Source: Begonia masoniana | Lineage: Eukaryota; Streptophyta; Magnoliopsida; Cucurbitales; Begoniaceae | DNA length: 64,000 bases | Assembly (NCBI GenBank): GCA_022432975.1 | Contig: CM039515.1 | Coordinates: forward strand, 15,502,583-15,566,582 | Direction: 5' to 3' | Shown here: in pieces, positions 11,207-22,726 of the stretch | Layout of the letters: each line of letters begins with the position of its first letter | Numbering within the stretch: position 1 is the stretch's first letter | Made by a program: the position numbers and the translations under genes | The notes under the pieces: generated by a model | Database searches by the model: none | Seen by the model: the letters and a program-made list of their open reading frames with translations, nothing else | Told to the model about the DNA's origin: nothing

Positions 11207-11337
11207 TGGTTTTTACCGAGTACTTCCTTGGACATCATGAGCAAAATTCGAGGGCACGAAAGGTCTGGTGTTGGAGGAACGGGCTGCGGTAGTCTCACTG
11301 GGCATCGGACAAACGGAATTGGCGGATGAAGAATGTC

Positions 11338-11456
11338 AGGTGCGACCATACGAGCAAAAATGCACAGGATCCCATCTGAACTCCGAAGTTAAAAGTGCTT
11401 CGGCGAGAATAGTACTAAGTTGGGTGACCACTTGGTAAGTCCTCGTGTTGCACCCC
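11338..11456 (+). rRNA. 5S rRNA gene copy A22
   Basis: 119-nt class; starts AGGTGCG, has GAGCAAAAATGCACAGG. Confidence 0.7.
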
Positions 11457-11570
11457 TTTTTTTGACCGAGTACTTCCTCGAACATCAGGAGCAAAATTCA
11501 AAGGCACGGGAGGTCTGGCGTGGGAGGAACGGGCTGCGGCGTTCTCGCTGGGCGTCGGACGAAGAATGTT

Positions 11571-11689
11571 GGGTGTGACCATACGAGCACTAATGCACCG
11601 GGTCCCATCAGAACTCCGAACTAAAAAGTGCTTCGGCGAGAGTAGTACTAAGTTGGGTGACAACTTGGGAAGTCCTCGTGTTGCACCCC
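11571..11689 (+). rRNA. 5S rRNA gene copy A23
   Basis: 119-nt class; CGAACTAAAAAGTG in box A; upstream spacer shortened as in A6. Confidence 0.7.
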
Positions 11690-11819
11690 TTTTTTTGACC
11701 GAGTACTTCCTCGGACATCAGGAGCTACATTCAATGGCACGCGAGGTCTAGCGTGGGAGGAATGGGCTGCGGCTTTCTCGCTGTGCTCGGACAAAGGGAA
11801 TTGGCGGACGAAGAATGTC

Positions 11820-11938
11820 GGGTGCGACCATACGAGCACTAATGCACCGGATCCCATCAGAACTCCGAAGTTAAAAGTGCTTCGGTGAAAGTAGTACTAA
11901 GTTTGGTGACCACTTGGGAAGTCCTCGTGTTGCACCCC
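11820..11938 (+). rRNA. 5S rRNA gene copy A24
   Basis: 119-nt class, near consensus apart from GGTGAAAG and AAGTTTGG. Confidence 0.8.
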
Positions 11939-12070
11939 TTTTTTTTGACCGAGTACTTGCTCGGACATCAGGAGCAAAATTTAAGGGCACGGGAGGTCTG
12001 GCATTGGTGGAACGGGCTACGGCAGTCTCGCTGGGCATTGGACAAAGGGAATTGGCGGACGAAGAATGTC

Positions 12071-12192
12071 GGGTGCGACTATACAAGCACTAATGCACCG
12101 GATCGCATCAGAACTCCGAAGTTAAAAGTGCTGCTTCGGCGAGAGTAGTATTAAGATGGGTAACCACTTGGGAAGTCCTCGCGTTGCATCCC
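12071..12192 (+). rRNA. 5S rRNA gene copy A25
   Basis: 122-nt class; TTAAGATGGGTAACC. Last copy before TE2. Confidence 0.7.
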
Positions 12193-12249
12193 TTTTTTTG
12201 ACCGAGTACTTCCTCAGACATCAGGAGCGAAATTCAGGGGCACGGGAGG

Positions 12250-13260
12250 TGATGAGCTCCAAGCCAAGCAAGGGCTGCATTCGACCCACGAAGAGTGATG
12301 GTTCACTCGGATCTCGGATTTTCAGAAAACTAGTAACTTTAGATGAATAAATGGATAGGTAAATGAAGTCCAAATCAAACAAAAATTTGAGGGGAGCTTA
12401 ATATATGAGTGAAGAAAGACTCCTTAAATATTCAGAGTAAAATAATTTGCGGAAATGAAGTTATGAGGATAAACCCAAATGCTGTCCGATAAGAAACTTT
12501 TGAGGCTTTTGGCAGACAATCTTCCGTGGAAGATTCACAGCAAGTGGAAAAAGGTTAATAACCACTTTCTCTTGCCACCAACCCTTCACGAGTTGAGAGA
12601 AAAGTGGAAAGATGACTACTCAAACAACCACGGGTTTGAGAGCATAGGAGGCGCAACTCCTCTTGGTTGTAAACAACCAAGGCTTACCTTGAAGGTGCTC
12701 CAAACCGCTTCGGGTTTCTCCTTAGCAAAACAGATTTTCTATTCAACCAAAATCAATCTTTACACACACCAATATCCATGGTATATATAGACCTAAGTGG
12801 CTAGGAGTGGATGGACGAGATTGATTTGTGCTTCCTTTAATCAACGGTTGAGATTAGCCATGACAAGGATCCACCAAAAAGGCAAAAGTGGTTCCCTCTT
12901 TTTCAAGTTGGCACCCAAACTTGCCATGCATGCCTTCATGCAATTTCCTTGCATGATTTATACCTTAATTTAATCCAAACTCTTTTGCCACAATATCCTA
13001 ACATTCATCTAGTCTTAAATGCCTAAATGCATGATTTAATAATTCCTTACAATAAGGCCATTGTTTGCCAAATAAAACACATAAAAACACACATAATATT
13101 TGGTTACAATGAGTTGAATTAGGGAAGACAAATTCCCTCTTTATCTTCATACTTCCAATCCAAGCCTTTACATACAAAATGAGAGGCAAATGCATTAATA
13201 AATTTTTCCTTGTTAATAAACGCACTTACCTTGATTAGTGACGAGGCCTTGGGCATATCA
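12250..13260 (-). repeat. TE2 left LTR (3' LTR of the minus-strand element)
   Basis: 1011 bp, collinear with 21372-22394 with scattered differences. In plus orientation it starts TGATGAGCTC and ends GGGCATATCA. The minus-strand coding frame extends into it to 13119. Confidence 0.9.
12781..12790 (-). promoter_or_regulatory. TE2 LTR TATA box (left copy)
   Basis: On the minus strand, CTATATATAC lies just 5' of CATGG. The same arrangement occurs in the TE3 LTR (TCTATATATTCATGG), so this is probably the element's Pol II core promoter. Confidence 0.65.
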
Positions 13261-13889
13261 TCCTCCTCGGCTTCTTGAGGATTTGTCCTCAAATCAAAAA
13301 GGAGCTCCCTCGTACTCCTCTTAATAGTTTTTCCCGGATCAAAAGGAAATGTGATTACTAGGTGGTAGACTATATCATTGTGACCTTCAAAAAAGATGAT
13401 TATATTAGCAAGAAAATTTAGCCATGGGTTAGGTCGAGCTTGGTAAAGTATTTGTCTTGGCAACTCATTCAAATTTAACCTCCTTAAGATAATATATTCC
13501 AAGTGAAAAACTAGAAACATACTTATGGACTTATCAATAAGGTCAAAAGTTAACAAGGTTAGCTTCCAAAAGAACAAATGTTCTATCTTCAAGATAAGAG
13601 GTGAATTCATGGATATTCTATCATAATATTTCAAGAATGGAGGTAACAAGTCATAGAAAATAGTAGGTGCTACATAAAAGGGATCCTCTATCAAATAATC
13701 TTTAAAAGAAATCAACAAAGAGGAATTATAAGCATTATATCGAAAAATCCACTCAAGATGACAATTAAAGTAATCTACTACCCAATCAAACTTAAATAAC
13801 CGAGCAAATAGATTATTAGGTGGCACATACCTTATATTAGATAAACAATTCTTTTCCATCATATCAAAGCTCAACAAAATAATAGGCAT
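13119..13889 (-). CDS. TE2 C-terminal ORF of unknown function, running into the LTR
   Basis: 256 codons, uninterrupted. It is rich in aromatic and aliphatic residues, and I recognise no known fold. Near residues 205-220 it has DLRTNPQEAEEDD. The corresponding position at the end of TE3 pol reads [13 protein letters not shown], so the 3' end is homologous to a chromovirus pol C-terminus although RT and integrase are missing. The last 47 codons lie within the LTR. Upstream blocks (FKDYLIEDPFYVAP here, IKDFIDPTYTIEET at about 17790) look like copies of one repeated unit. The true start is probably not this ATG: the frame continues conceptually from the 17421-17840 fragment, now separated by the nested solo LTR. 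Confidence 0.6.
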   Translation of the reverse strand: MPIILLSFDMMEKNCLSNIRYVPPNNLFARLFKFDWVVDYFNCHLEWIFRYNAYNSSLLISFKDYLIEDPFYVAPTIFYDLLPPFLKYYDRISMNSPLILKIEHLFFWKLTLLTFDLIDKSISMFLVFHLEYIILRRLNLNELPRQILYQARPNPWLNFLANIIIFFEGHNDIVYHLVITFPFDPGKTIKRSTRELLFDLRTNPQEAEEDDMPKASSLIKVSAFINKEKFINAFASHFVCKGLDWKYEDKEGICLP

Positions 13890-14209
13890 TAAGATCTTTC
13901 CTTAACCACAAACATTAACTTCATCATAAAAATATTGTTATATTCATATTCCACATTTATAATCAAGCAAGTAGATAAAGCATAAAAAGGTGTGGTGGCA
14001 TAATTTTCTTTAATAATATACTCAATAAGGTTATGCTAACATAAAAATTTAAAACAAAATATAATATAATATATATTCCATCCAATTCTAAAAAACCAAG
14101 TAATTAAATGATTTGGAGGAATAAATAAGGGTATTATGTCACTCAACATTTTGCTAGACCACTCATCCTTAAAGTTTGGCTCTATAATGTTAGGATGCCC
14201 TAAGGTTCT
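13890..14209 (-). pseudogene. TE2 decayed coding stretch between nested LTR and C-terminal ORF
   Basis: No long frame, but minus-strand translation gives short pieces with the same aromatic-rich character as the flanking ORFs, broken by stops and a frameshift. Best read as the decayed middle of the TE2 protein. Confidence 0.4.
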
Positions 14210-17068
14210 TGTAACGACCCTAACACTGTACCCTTATTTTTACCGTATAAAAATTTTTTTTATAACTAATAAATTCGTTTAAGCGGAAAACTATTCGAAA
14301 ACATTTTAATAAAACGTAGTTAAGGTAAAGAAAACTAAAAAAAACAATTTAAATTAAAAACATTTATTTTTATTTTTTTTATTTATTTTCGGTTACTATT
14401 CACGTGAACAGTAATTTACTGTTCACGTGAACAGTAACCCACTGTTCACGTGAACAGTAACCCACTGTTCACGTGAACAGCGCGATCAATCGCCCAACTC
14501 TCTGGAAATTTTTCCAGAGAGTTGGTTTCTCCTTTGAACAGCGATTGATCGCCCCTTTTTAGGAGATCAATCGCCCAGCTCTCTGGAATTTTTTTCCAGA
14601 GAGCTACCTCTTCCTCTTTTCTTCATTCCCTACATCACTCACATACGCATTTAATAATTTCATTTCTTCCATCCCACTTCCTCCTCATCAAACCACAATG
14701 AAACACAATAATTTTACTACTCTCATGCACTTTCAAATTTCATCATAAAACACACTTCTACCCCATACATTTCTTTAATCCACCAATCACCCAAAAACCG
14801 ACTAAAAACGTACTAGAAAGCGTAATAAGTTTCATGAAAACAAATTGCGTTGTTCGATTTAAAAACTAAACAATTCCTCCTGTTTAAAAGAAAATACCAA
14901 GCAGTTCCAATAAAAGACTTTCCAAAACATCAAAATATAACCTATCGACTATCCAGACTCAAACATCCTAATATGTTCGATCTATACATTTTCTACTCAA
15001 AACATCCCAAAATACCTACATACGTCCCCACGGGTCGAAATTTCGCACCGACTGCCAGTGCACTCCCACGGGCCATCCTCCTTCAACATGCTCATACTTC
15101 AGGCGGAGGGACTTCTTCCTCACCTGTCTCAAAATCACCTACACCATAGAATTAAACACGTGAGCTAGAGGCTCAGTAAATCTAAGTGAATGCACGTGAA
15201 TGCTATGCTATGCATGTACAGTTCAAAATCATGCATCCTACCTTTTCGCTATACATTTCATATACGTCACCGGGGCTTCTCTCTCACTAGATAGGAGCAG
15301 CACATCCGGCGATTGGATACCCCCTCGTATCTAACCGGGGGGAAGACATGCTTCATCCGACAGCCATGTCTGAACCACCGCCACCGACGTGACCATCATT
15401 ACGTTCATTACCTTTTCGTTATCATTTTCCTTTTCATGAAAATATGCATAGAAACTCATTTTCATGCCGTTCGAAAACTATGATGCGTGAACAAATACCA
15501 TGCTATGAACGAGATAAAACAAGTAGAAACGTATAATAATAAACTAACAATCAACGACCTAACAAAACATAATTCTAGCTACCCGTTCTAAACTACCCAA
15601 ACACAACATATCTCCAATTTCCTCGATCGACTCACTTCATACGGTGTAGGCCAAGACGGCCAAATAAGTCACAGAGACTTACCTCGCGTCCTTAGCAAAT
15701 CAATTTAACTTGATGAATCTCTCTTTGTAACCTGACACCTAAAGCACATCAGCTTCAAAATCAGTATCTCCATTTGAAACATCTCAATGCAATTTGTTTT
15801 TGAACCAAACATCAACAAGTCCAAGCCATCTAATCCAACAAGAACATAAACATGTGTGGCATTTAAATGAAGTATTTCAAACCAGCACAAGTTAATCAAT
15901 TGCCCTTAACCACAAAAACTCAGATTCTAGCTCAAAACATGAACCAATTTCGAAAAATTATAACTTCCTCTACAATTGTCGAAACGGCTTGATTCCAAAG
16001 ACCACGGCTTTCTTAAAGTATCTAATTTAACCCACAAAAACAGTTTTGCAAGACAAAATCAGAAAGATGGTCAAAATGCATCAGAACAGTGACCTGCCCG
16101 AAATTTCACTTTACTATTTTTCTTAAACTTTGAAAATTCATAACTTTTCGTATACTCTCCCAAATTCGATGATTCAACATGCTATAGAATCCTTAAAACG
16201 TCTAGTTTAACATGGTGGAGTCTATTTGCAAAAAAACTAACTCAGTTAGCGCCAGAAAATCAAAAACCGAACTGACCGCGGAAATTTTCCAGTTTTTACC
16301 CAACAAATTCAAAAATTCATAACTAAATCAATTCTTAACGAAATCGAGTGATTCAAGTTGCTATGGACTCCTTAGAATGTCTAATTTCTAATGGTGAAAC
16401 TCATTTATCAAAATCCATTCACATATACTGGCAGAAAAACTAAAACCGAAACTGCCCTGTTTTTAAATCATTACTTTCTGTCCAACTTCGAAAATTCACC
16501 ATAAATCGTACACATATCCAAATTCAATAATTCAAAATGTCATAGAATCCTTACAATGTCTAGTTTAACATAGAATCATTCATTTATCAAAAATCAAACC
16601 CAACAAACGGCAGAAAATAAAAAACCGAAGCTGCCCTAACCATTTCCAATTTTGCACATTTAAATCATCAACCAATATTCATCCAATATCCATCAATTTA
16701 CCAATGATCATCCAAAAATCAAGAAAATCCAACAAAGAACCTCTCATTTTCGTAAATCCTTCATCTATCACAAAACCCTAATTCAAACAACTCAAACTTA
16801 CCTTAATCGTTGAAATAGAGGAACGGGAACGGAACGACAGAAATCGGAAGGGAGAACTCCGTTGTCGGTGGCGTCGGCGTGAGAAGGTAGGGTTTTTGTT
16901 TTTAATAATAATAATAATTCCGGTCAACTTCAAAATAATTACTTTCTTACCCGCGTAAAGTTTTCCCGCTCTCGATTCTGACTACAACTCCGCCGTTTAA
17001 TGACACGTAGAGTTGGAAATTGCATAAATGGGAATAAACTGGGTGTACGGAAAATTCCGGGTGTTACA
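14210..17068 (-). mobile_element. Solo LTR (2.9 kb) nested in TE2, minus orientation
   Basis: Begins TGTAACGACCCTAAC and ends CCGGGTGTTACA, flanked by target duplication GTTCT (14205-14209 and 17069-17073). Reverse-complemented, its ends resemble the TE1 LTR (TGTAACACCCGG...GGGGCGTTACA), including the sequence just inside the 3' end (TAAACGAATT, CGGTAAAAAT). There is no primer site or internal region, so it is a solo LTR left by LTR-LTR recombination. It interrupts the TE2 coding region. I see no gene in it; the 14850-15149 open frame is incidental. Confidence 0.85.
14400..14600 (+). repeat. G-box palindrome array and long hairpins in the nested solo LTR
   Basis: ACTGTTCACGTGAACAGT, a perfect palindrome centred on CACGTG, recurs with one or two base changes about four times between 14398 and 14480. 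Next come inverted pairs CCAACTCTCTGGAAA / TTTCCAGAGAGTTGG (about 14493-14525), and GCGATCAATCGCC against GGCGATCAATCGC-like words (about 14481-14575). It lies 190-390 bases from the LTR 3' end. Confidence 0.85.
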
Positions 17069-17340
17069 GTTCTAGGAATACTTATTTCCTTATTAGTCCA
17101 TGAAAAAATAATGGAAAAACCATTCTTTTCTAACAGCATGAACTTTACTCTCGGTTTGGTTTAGGAAAGGATCTAAATAAGGTTTACTTACTAAGTAGAA
17201 CTCTCGTTGAATATGAGAATAAACATATAGGCATAATTCACAAAAAATGTCTCCTCTATAGTATAAGTTGGATCAATAAAGTCCTTAATAAAAATATCAT
17301 TCCTACGATAAAAATGGTCAAGCAAAAGTACATCCTTGAA
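16917..17340 (-). repeat. Duplicated segment, copy 1 (LTR end plus TE2 coding)
   Basis: Repeated at 17434-17855 with only a few differences, including a 2-base length change. Holds the first 152 bases of the nested LTR, the GTTCT flank and about 270 bases of TE2 coding sequence. Confidence 0.85.
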
Positions 17341-17433
17341 TAATAATTCTAATTACCATCTCACCCTCAACCTTTAATTTTCTAACCTAATGGTCATTTA
17401 ACCCGTTCTCGCCGAGATTCTTATAAATCTAAC

Positions 17434-17855
17434 ATTCCGGTCAACTTCAAAATAATTACTTTCTTACCCGCGTAAATTTTCCGCTCTCGATTCTGACTAC
17501 AACTCCGCCGTTTAATGACACGTAGAGTTGGAAATTGCATAAATGGGAATAAACTGGGTGTACGGAAAATTCCGGGTGTTACAGTTCTAGGAATACTTAT
17601 TTCCTTATTAGTCCATGAAAAAATAATGGAAAAACCATTCTTTTCTAACACATGAACTTTACTCTCGGTTTGGTTTAGGAAAGGATCTAAATAAGGTTTA
17701 CTTACTAAGTAGAACTCTCGTTGAATATGAGGAATAAACATATATGCATAATTCACAAAAAATGTCTCCTCTATAGTATAAGTTGGATCAATAAAGTCCT
17801 TAATAAAAATATCATTCCTACGATAAAAATGGTCAAGCAAAAGTACATCCTTGAA
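17434..17855 (-). repeat. Duplicated segment, copy 2
   Basis: Second copy of 16917-17340. Its LTR piece ends at 17583 with the same GTTCT flank at 17584-17588. The 93 bases between the copies (17341-17433) look like further LTR sequence of a related family. Confidence 0.85.
17584..17855 (-). pseudogene. TE2 middle coding fragment
   Basis: The upstream part of the minus-strand open frame 17840-17421 encodes TE2 protein (YRRNDIFIKDFIDPTYTIEE and onward). Below 17584 the frame runs into LTR sequence, so its last 50 or so codons are not TE2 protein. A single frameshift near 17860 separates it from the gag-like frame upstream. No catalytic motif recognised. Confidence 0.55.
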
Positions 17856-17859
17856 AATT

Positions 17860-18837
17860 TTAAAATTCTTTGGTTTTGGATACTAATACTTGGGGTTCAA
17901 AGGTTTTAATGACTTCTTCCATTGGTTCAATTTTTACCACAAGAAAAGATTCCTCAAATAGCTCATTGATTCCAAAATCTTCAATAGTTTCAGTTGGTGG
18001 AAGGAGTTCTATAATATTATCTCCTAGATTTTTCCCTTGTTCATCATTCATAAGTAATGGTCCTTCCATGGGATAGATGATCTCTTCTTCATCCTCTTCC
18101 ATAGGTAATTCAATGGAATCAACCTCATCCTCCTCACTAAAGGTTTCCTCAATAAATTTGATTTGAGTCTTGGCTAGGGAAGGGGATAGCTCACACGACA
18201 TTGAGGTGGGCCAAGGGTGATACTCTTTTTGACAGGGACTTAGGATGTTTGGTTTGTACCATGGATTTTGCTCTAATGGCCTTGGTGCAAACTTCTTTTC
18301 TATAAGCCTTTTCATGGCTCTCCAAGTGCACACTTCTTCCTCACCATTCTCCTCTCTTTTTGTTAAGAGGTTATTTCACCAATGGCTAGCATAATCAACT
18401 AGCTTCTTAGAGGCTAGCCTTAGCTTTCCTTTTTCTGAGTACTCTCCAAAGGTAAAATATTCCTCAACTCTTTCTATCCAAAAGAGAAATTCTTCTCTAT
18501 CCGATGTTCCTCTAAAATAAGGTATGGATGGTTCCTCAAATTCATAATAGTTTTGGGAAGCTCTAAAGTTTGATCTTCTTAGAAGTTCGGATCTTCTCCT
18601 AAGCATAGGTTCATGAGGCTTCCTAGATTTGTCTAATCTCATCTTGGAAATTAGGGTGCTAAGGTCTCGGTTTATTTCCTTAATTTGGTGGTTCCATTGG
18701 TTGACTTCTCTAACTATCCCGTTAAGTTGGTTTTTCATACTAGGTTCCACTATTTTGGGCTTTGGTACTCTCAATGGGGGATAAGAGGGTTCTTGGTAAG
18801 GTGTACTAGAACTTCTTCTAGTTGACATATTAACCAA
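17860..18837 (-). pseudogene. TE2 gag-like frame with one in-frame stop
   Basis: One frame from ATG at 18837 to 17860, interrupted by TGA at 18378-18376 where gag proteins usually have a second Trp (DYASHW then stop). The first part is a recognisable Ty3/gypsy gag core: a coiled N-terminus, then YFRGTSDREEFLFWIERVEE and, after the stop, CTWRAMKRLIEKKFAP. The second part is strongly acidic (EEDEVDSIELPMEEDEEEI) and lacks a CCHC knuckle. The order of motifs matches TE3 gag (FDGT..D.FLEWIDKVEK, TTWRAMKSLM). It would supply a capsid-like protein. Confidence 0.7.
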
Positions 18838-21356
18838 AAATAGTCAACACAACAATGTAAGCAAAGTTATAAACTTATAGGAACCAAATATTAAATATCA
18901 CACAAACACAACTAGCACACAACCTCTTTTTTTTTTTAAATTAAATTAAACTAAAAGAAAAACAGCAAGTTAAAGATTAAATATCAAGATTAAACTCAAC
19001 ATGATTCGGTTAACATGCATGTAAATTATAGAAAGCAACAAACAACAAAAGCAAATGTACTTTATGTTTGTGTGCTTGAAATTTTAACTTTGATGACTAC
19101 TTGATTTAAGTGATCTACAATCAGCAATGTAAGGGTTCAAGCAGCAAGTTAGAATTCAAATTTTCGGTACATGCATGGATAAGGTAAAAGCAACAACAAC
19201 AAAAGGTGATAGTGACATTTCTTAGAGTGTACTTTTATGCTTCACCAAAAACAGCAATGTGGTCCCAAACTTAAGTACTTTGAATCTTCAAATAAAATAC
19301 AAAAACACAGATATTTAGCAAGCAGTAAACTGTTTTTAATCAGAAGAAACAGAAAGTTACAGCAACAGTTTCTGGTTTTATGAAAAACAGAAAGTCAACA
19401 TTCTAAGTACTAAAAACAGAAACTAAAACAAGATTCTTAGATAGTAAACTTTTAAGTTCAGATCTAAACATTTTAATAAGGTTGCTGGGCAGTTTGATAC
19501 TTAATAATCATGTAGAAAACACAGCAACACATTACATAAAATTAAACAATTCTCTATTTTGCACAAAACAGTTTTATGCACTTTGGGTTTCTGGTTTTTG
19601 CAAAACAGAATATTCAATCAATTAAACTATCAAGAATAGTATATTAATCACTATAATAAGGAGTTAAACTATCATGCTTAAGATGTTAACATGCTAAATA
19701 AGGTGCTGGAACAAGATTTGAACAACAAATATAGCAAGCACAACAGCAAAATAGAAAACAGCAAGGTTCTTTCAAAATGTAGCAGCAAATATCTGATTAA
19801 TTTAAGTCTAATACGTGCTGGAAGAAGATTAACACACTAATAAAGTAGCACACAAAGTGGTCCCCAATGTCAACATACTACTTACTACTTTTAGCAAAAG
19901 AAAAGCATGCTGTTTTCAAAACAGAATTTGCTATAACATTTTCAGTAAAACCAGCAAACAAAGCAGATTAAGTATGATGTTAACAAGTCTTCTTCAACCT
20001 AAGGAAAGCTCAAACATGCTGTGAAAATTTCGTGGCTTATTAAGGTGAAAACAGCAACGAACCAAGCAAGGAAAAACAAGCAGAGTTTTGTATTCCCTAA
20101 AAAACAGTTTTGTAGCGATTTTACTTTCGATTTAGAAACAGAATATTATCCCAAATTTCATGCACTGAATTAGCAAGATTAACCCTGACATTTAATAGAT
20201 CATTAGCAACAAAAATAATGCAAGGAATAGATTCAAAAGTTTTACTAATTCGGACAAAAAACTCAATCATGATCGGATTGTCCTTAAGTGCACCGATCGG
20301 TTCTACTTTTCTGCAAACAGCCACTAATCATGATTAACCAACACATACAGCAACTAAATCACTTTATTTAAAATCTAAACTTTCAAACTAATGATATAGA
20401 CTTTCTCATTAACATGCTGGAAGTGATAGAAATAGCAGAAAAAGTGACACTGCCTGATTTAGAATTAAAACAACAAGTACAAGAGTTGTTAGCATTTGTT
20501 TAACCATAAATGGAAGGAAATTGCAGCAACGAAAATGGAGTTTATGAAATGATATTTCTTCATGCTTAGATGGTTAAAAACTCAAGAAACATGCTGGAGA
20601 TGATTTAGACTTAAAGAAATAGGAAACAGAACACAACAGCAAGGAAACTGAAATTTAAACTACAGCAGTTTTGAAAAGAAAAACCAGAAAAATTGAAACG
20701 AAAACAGTACAATAAATCAGCATTCAATGACAGTTTCAAGCTTTTAAATGGCACATTAAGATGCTGTAAAACACTTAGAACACAACTAAAAAGACACAGT
20801 TAAAAGATCCTTAGCAAATAAAACAACAAGCAGCAAATGGTTTTCGGTTTTGCAAGAAAATAGCAGCAGAAAACAGCAACAGGGAAAACCCAGAAAACCG
20901 ATTAGCATTCAATTAATCTTCATTTTCTCAAATGGTTTGATCATTAAGATGTTAGGAAAAGATTCTCATACGTGCTGTAAGAAAAACGAATCAAGACAGA
21001 ACAGATTTGAAAGAAAGAGATTCTGGTTTCTTTTAAAAATTCTGCTCGGTCCTGTTTTAAAAAAAAACCAGAATGTTGCACGATTTATTCAACAAGAACA
21101 GCAACTTACATGCACGATTTAGGATGTTTAACTATTAGGTTCAAATCTTAACATGTTAATAAACGTGCTAGAGAGATATGCAGCAGCCAAAAGTAAAACA
21201 CAGCAATGTTGAATAGCAAAACCAGAACAAATATGCAGCAGTTTTTCTGGTTTTCAACAATAGCACGAATCCGAAATGAGAAATAAGATGCAGCTAAGAA
21301 AATGTGAAAGAAAATGTAAACCAAGCTGATAGCTAACACTCAGAGGAAGCCACCAT
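18838..21356 (-). other. TE2 long non-coding leader
   Basis: About 2.5 kb between the gag start and the primer site with no supported gene. It is A-rich on the + strand, with many repeats of AACAGCAA-like words (TTGCTGTT on the element's sense strand). The TE3 leader has the same word. Open frames here are short and unsupported. Confidence 0.7.
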
Positions 21357-21369
21357 GGCTTTGATACCA
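21357..21369 (-). promoter_or_regulatory. TE2 primer binding site
   Basis: Minus strand reads TGGTATCAAAGCC two bases inside the right LTR. It matches the tRNA-iMet-type site except for a G-to-A change and fixes the element's orientation. Confidence 0.85.
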
Positions 21370-21371
21370 AA

Positions 21372-22394
21372 TGATGAGCTCCAAGCCAAGCAAGGGCTGC
21401 ATTCGACCCACGAAGAGTGATGGTTCACTCGGATCTCAGATTTTCAGAAAACCAGTAACTTTAGATGAATAAATGGATAGGTAAATGAAGTCCAAATCAA
21501 ACGAAATTTTGAGGGGAGCTTAATATATGAGTGAAGAAAGACTCCTTAAAATTTCAGAGTAAAATAATTTGCGGAAATGAAGTTATGAGGATAAACCCAA
21601 ATGCTATCCGATAAGCAACTTTTGGGGCTTTCGGCAAACAACCTTCCGTGGAAGATTCACAGCAAGTGGAAAAAGATTAACAGCCACTTTCTCTTGCCAC
21701 CAACCCTTCACGAGTTGAGAGAAAAGCGGAACGAGGACTACTCAAACAACCACGGGTTTGAGAGCCTAGGAGGCACAACTCCTCTTTGTTGTAAACAACC
21801 AAGGCTTACCTTGAAGGTGCTCCAAACCGCTTTGGGTTTCTCCTTAGAAAAACAGATTTTCTATTCAACCAAAATCAATCTTTACACACACCAATATCCA
21901 TGGTATATATAGACCTAAGTGGCTAGGAGTGGATGCCCGAGATTGATTTGTGCTTCCTTTAATCAACGGTTGAGATTAGCCATGACAAGGATCCACCAAA
22001 AAGGCAAAAGTGGTCCCCCCTTTTTCAAGTTGGCACCCAAACCTCCCATGCATGCCTTCATGCAATTTCCTTGCATGATTTATACCTTAAGTTAATCCAA
22101 ACTCTTTTGCCACACTATCCTAACATTCATCTAGTCTTAAATGCCTAAATGCATGATTTAATAATTCCTTACAATAAGGTCATTGTTTGCCAAATAAAAC
22201 ACACAAAAAACACACATAATATTTAGTTAAAATGAGTTGAATTAGGGAAGACAAATTCCCTCTTTATCTTCATACTTCCAATCCAAGCCTTTACATATTC
22301 AACTCCTACAAAATGAGAGGCAAATGCATTAATAAATTTGTCCTTGTTAATAAACGCACTCACCTTGATTGGTGACGAGGCCTTGGGCACATCA
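21372..22394 (-). repeat. TE2 right LTR (5' LTR of the minus-strand element)
   Basis: 1023 bp, TGATGAGCTC to GGGCACATCA in plus orientation. Pairs with 12250-13260. A TATA-like CTATATATAC on the minus strand at 21903-21912 matches the left copy. Confidence 0.9.
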
Positions 22395-22473
22395 GGAGGT
22401 CTGGCGTGGGAGGAACGGGCTGCGGCGGTCTTGTTGGGCATTGGAAAAAGGGAATTGGCGGACGAAGAATGTC

Positions 22474-22596
22474 GGGTGCGACCATAAGAGCACTAATACA
22501 ACGGATCCCATCAGAACTCCGAAGTTAAAAAGTGCTGCTTTGGCGTGAGTAGTACTAAGATGGGTTACCACTTGGGAAGTCCTCGTGTTGCACCAT
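22474..22596 (+). rRNA. 5S rRNA gene copy B1
   Basis: 123 nt: one extra A before GTGCTGCTTTGG; AAGATGGGTTACC. Confidence 0.65.
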
Positions 22597-22726
22597 TTTT
22601 TTGACCGAGTACTTCCTCGGACATCAGGAGCGAAATTCAAGGGCACGGAAGGTCTGGTGTGGGAGGAACGGGCTGTGGCGGTCTCGCTAGGCATCGGCCA
22701 AAGGGAATTAGCGGACGAAGAATGTC

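Larger units (their letters stand above)
6019..12249 (+). repeat. 5S rDNA tandem array, block A (25 copies)
   Basis: Units of about 250 bp: a 119- or 122-nt 5S sequence, a T-run, then about 130 bp of spacer. Spacer landmarks are GACCGAGTACTTCCTCGG just after the T-run, CACGGGAGGTCTGGCGTGGG in the middle, and GGACGAAGAATGTC just before the gene, leaving C at -1. Two classes occur: a 119-nt class with CTTCGG at 61-66 and AAGTTGG at 80-86, and a 122-nt class with three extra bases (typically CTGCTTCGG), mostly with AAGATGG. Copies have diverged and a higher-order duplication is visible (7945-9202 resembles 9703-10953). The block is bounded by TE1 and TE2. Confidence 0.95.
12250..22394 (-). mobile_element. 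TE2: non-autonomous LTR retrotransposon, minus strand, in 5S spacer
   Basis: Two related LTRs (12250-13260 and 21372-22394) flank an internal region with a minus-strand primer site at 21357-21369. The 5-bp target duplication GGAGG lies at 12245-12249 and 22395-22399, inside the 5S spacer. In minus orientation the LTR begins TGATGTGCCC and ends in CATCA, like TE3. The internal region has a long leader, a gag-like N-terminal frame, then an unrecognised coding stretch ending in a DLRTNP...EEDD motif that runs into the 3' LTR. No RT, RNase H or integrase motif is seen, so it would depend on a helper, probably a TE3-like chromovirus. A solo LTR of another family (14210-17068) sits inside it. Confidence 0.85.

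Noticed and set aside
6019..12249. Reading the array as an unrelated satellite
   Set aside because: The 119-nt core aligns with plant 5S rRNA over its full length and has terminator T-runs.
12479..12790. 103-codon frame present in both TE2 LTRs (also 21601-21912)
   Set aside because: Antisense to the element, and conserved only because the two LTRs share origin; no domain recognised.
14850..15149. 99-codon open frame in nested solo LTR
   Set aside because: No homology recognised; lies in non-coding LTR and is not conserved in the related TE1 LTR.
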